This document shows positions 63,063 to 64,000 of a DNA stretch of 64,000 nt, in pieces; the first letter of the stretch is position 1; every line of letters begins with the position of its first letter. The DNA is taken from positions 1 to 64,000 of the forward strand of contig CAYJDR010000004.1 in NCBI GenBank assembly GCA_964368965.1, in the 5' to 3' direction. This DNA comes from CAYJDR01 sp964368965 (lineage in GTDB: Bacteria; Chrysiogenota; Deferribacteres; Deferribacterales; Mucispirillaceae). The position numbers were made by a program, and so were the translations under genes. The notes beneath the pieces were generated by a model that worked only from the letters and a program-made list of their open reading frames with translations, was not told the DNA's origin and ran no database searches.

Positions 63063-64000
63063 ATGACAAATTTAAACGTACTATTCTTAGCAAGCGAAAT
63101 TGAACCATATGCAAAATCTGGTGGACTTGCTGACGTATCCTCAGCACTACCAAAAGCATTAAAAGAAAACGGCGTGAAAGTGAAATCTATCATGCCGCTA
63201 TATTCAAGCATCAACCGTAAAAAATATAAACTGAAAGAAGTTCTTTCAACATCATGCGTGCACATGGGCAACTGCGAGGAGTGGTACAAAGTTTTTCATA
63301 CTACCGAGCCTTATGGCAACGATATATATTTTATCGAGTTCAGCAAATATTTCGACAGGGACGGGCTCTACCACAACAAAGCTGGCGAATTTGAAGATAA
63401 CGCTTTTCGCTTCGCATTCTTTTGCCGTGCAGCTCTACAAGTGGCAAAAGATTTAAACTTTAAGCCAAATATTGTTCATTGTAACGATTGGCAAACATCT
63501 TTCGTGCCATACTTTATCAAAACATCTGGTGATTTATTCTTTGCTGAAACAAAGTCTGTGCTAACTATCCATAACATCGCATATCAAGGCAGCTTCGATA
63601 CATCTGTGCTGCCTTATGCATGTGTTTATGGCGACGACTTCAACGCTGATACGTTTGAATCGTTCGGTGGCTTAAACTTGCTCAAAGGTGGCATAGCATA
63701 CGCTGATAAAATCACAACGGTTAGCCCTACTTACGCAAAAGAAATCTTGGGCCCTATAGGCTCTGGTGGCTTGCACGATATTCTACGCTCTAGGTCAAGC
63801 GACCTATCAGGCATTATAAACGGCATAGACACAAACGTATGGAACCCTAGTGTAGATCCACTAATAGCTAAAAATTACAACATAAAAACATACAAGTCAG
63901 GCAAAAAAGCAAACAAGAAAGCCGTGCAAGAGATGTTCTCGCTAAGCGTATCGCCTAACATCCCACTATTCGCATTCATTGGGCGCTTCGCATCACAAAA
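63063..64000 (+). CDS. glgA: Glycogen synthase (partial, runs off the window)
   Basis: The first 312 residues are visible. N-terminal ADP-glucose-binding start NVLFLASEIEPYAKSGGLADV (in part; K-x-GGLAD motif at about residues 18-23) is diagnostic, followed by LVHCNDWQTS-like IVHCNDWQTSFVP, TIHNIAYQG and GIINGIDTNVWNP-like GIINGIDTNVWNPS. GT5-family enzyme that extends glycogen with ADP-glucose. RBS AGGTGGAAA precedes the ATG. The 3' end lies beyond base 64000. Confidence 0.96.
   Translation, partial: MTNLNVLFLASEIEPYAKSGGLADVSSALPKALKENGVKVKSIMPLYSSINRKKYKLKEVLSTSCVHMGNCEEWYKVFHTTEPYGNDIYFIEFSKYFDRDGLYHNKAGEFEDNAFRFAFFCRAALQVAKDLNFKPNIVHCNDWQTSFVPYFIKTSGDLFFAETKSVLTIHNIAYQGSFDTSVLPYACVYGDDFNADTFESFGGLNLLKGGIAYADKITTVSPTYAKEILGPIGSGGLHDILRSRSSDLSGIINGIDTNVWNPSVDPLIAKNYNIKTYKSGKKANKKAVQEMFSLSVSPNIPLFAFIGRFASQ

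Noticed and set aside
1..64000. tRNA, rRNA, CRISPR arrays, transposases and prophage genes
   Set aside because: I looked for typical landmarks (GTTCGAATC arms, regularly spaced repeats, transposase motifs) and found none.

Overview
The window reads as a chromosome segment of a low-GC, Gram-negative, anaerobically respiring bacterium. Evidence: outer-membrane-type secreted proteins, a periplasmic multiheme cytochrome with a Tat-exported flavin reductase, a Tat-exported reductive-dehalogenase-like protein, molybdenum-cofactor and nickel-pincer genes, a split GlyRS (alpha chain), and an F-type ATP synthase operon with both b and b' subunits. A Deferribacterota-like organism fits best, but this is inference from gene content. 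I saw no rRNA, tRNA, CRISPR array or insertion sequence. The window includes one run of 100 N.

Layout. 1-9.4 kb: Fe-S aldo/keto reductase, cysS, an orphan peptide-type ABC ATPase, a membrane metallophosphoesterase, thiC, an HTH/zinc-ribbon protein, mobA-moeA and a small esterase. 9.4-15.1 kb: a duplicated catabolic locus with two AbgA-like M20 amidohydrolases and two DcuC-like carriers, a 488-bp stretch identical between the carriers, and a decayed 3' end of a third amidohydrolase. 15.2-20.7 kb: larB with a small partner, a sugar aminotransferase, a flippase, and a pair that looks like a catalytically degenerate indolepyruvate:ferredoxin oxidoreductase (IorA/IorB). 21.1-25.3 kb: argD-argF-argG-glyQ operon behind a good promoter. 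25.5-28.6 kb: reductive dehalogenase-like rdhA with a three-helix membrane partner, a TetR regulator and two copies of a GGACA-N3-TGTCC dyad. 28.6-34.8 kb: secreted TPR and ankyrin/Sel1 proteins, pheT and pheS. 34.9-41.1 kb: a coupled beta-barrel/small protein/DUF815 ATPase cassette, a cNMP-CBS-DUF294 protein, a NYN-LOTUS protein, a glyoxalase, YjdM and an unknown protein.

41.2-53.5 kb is housekeeping: ATP synthase b'-b-delta-alpha-gamma-beta-epsilon, pgk, gap, a DksA/TraR protein, rlmH, an rlmB-type methyltransferase and tkt. The tkt gene contains the N run. Its flanks are a perfect 55-bp overlap, so the gene is really intact and the gap is a scaffolding artefact. 53.6-64 kb: an orphan pseudopilin, two paralogous secreted outer-membrane-like proteins, a tetraheme cytochrome plus flavoprotein reductase, a divergent MocR-type regulator that has lost its PLP lysine, a MATE transporter, an amidohydrolase and the start of glgA.

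Themes: anaerobic respiration with alternative organic acceptors (dehalogenase-like and flavocytochrome-c systems, each with a nearby regulator), metal-cofactor synthesis, and several proteins that keep a known fold but have lost key catalytic residues (IorAB-like pair, MocR-like regulator, DUF294 protein). The strongest candidates for something undescribed are the degenerate IorAB pair, the rdhAB locus with its paired operators, and the amidohydrolase/DcuC duplication with its conversion tract and gene remnant.
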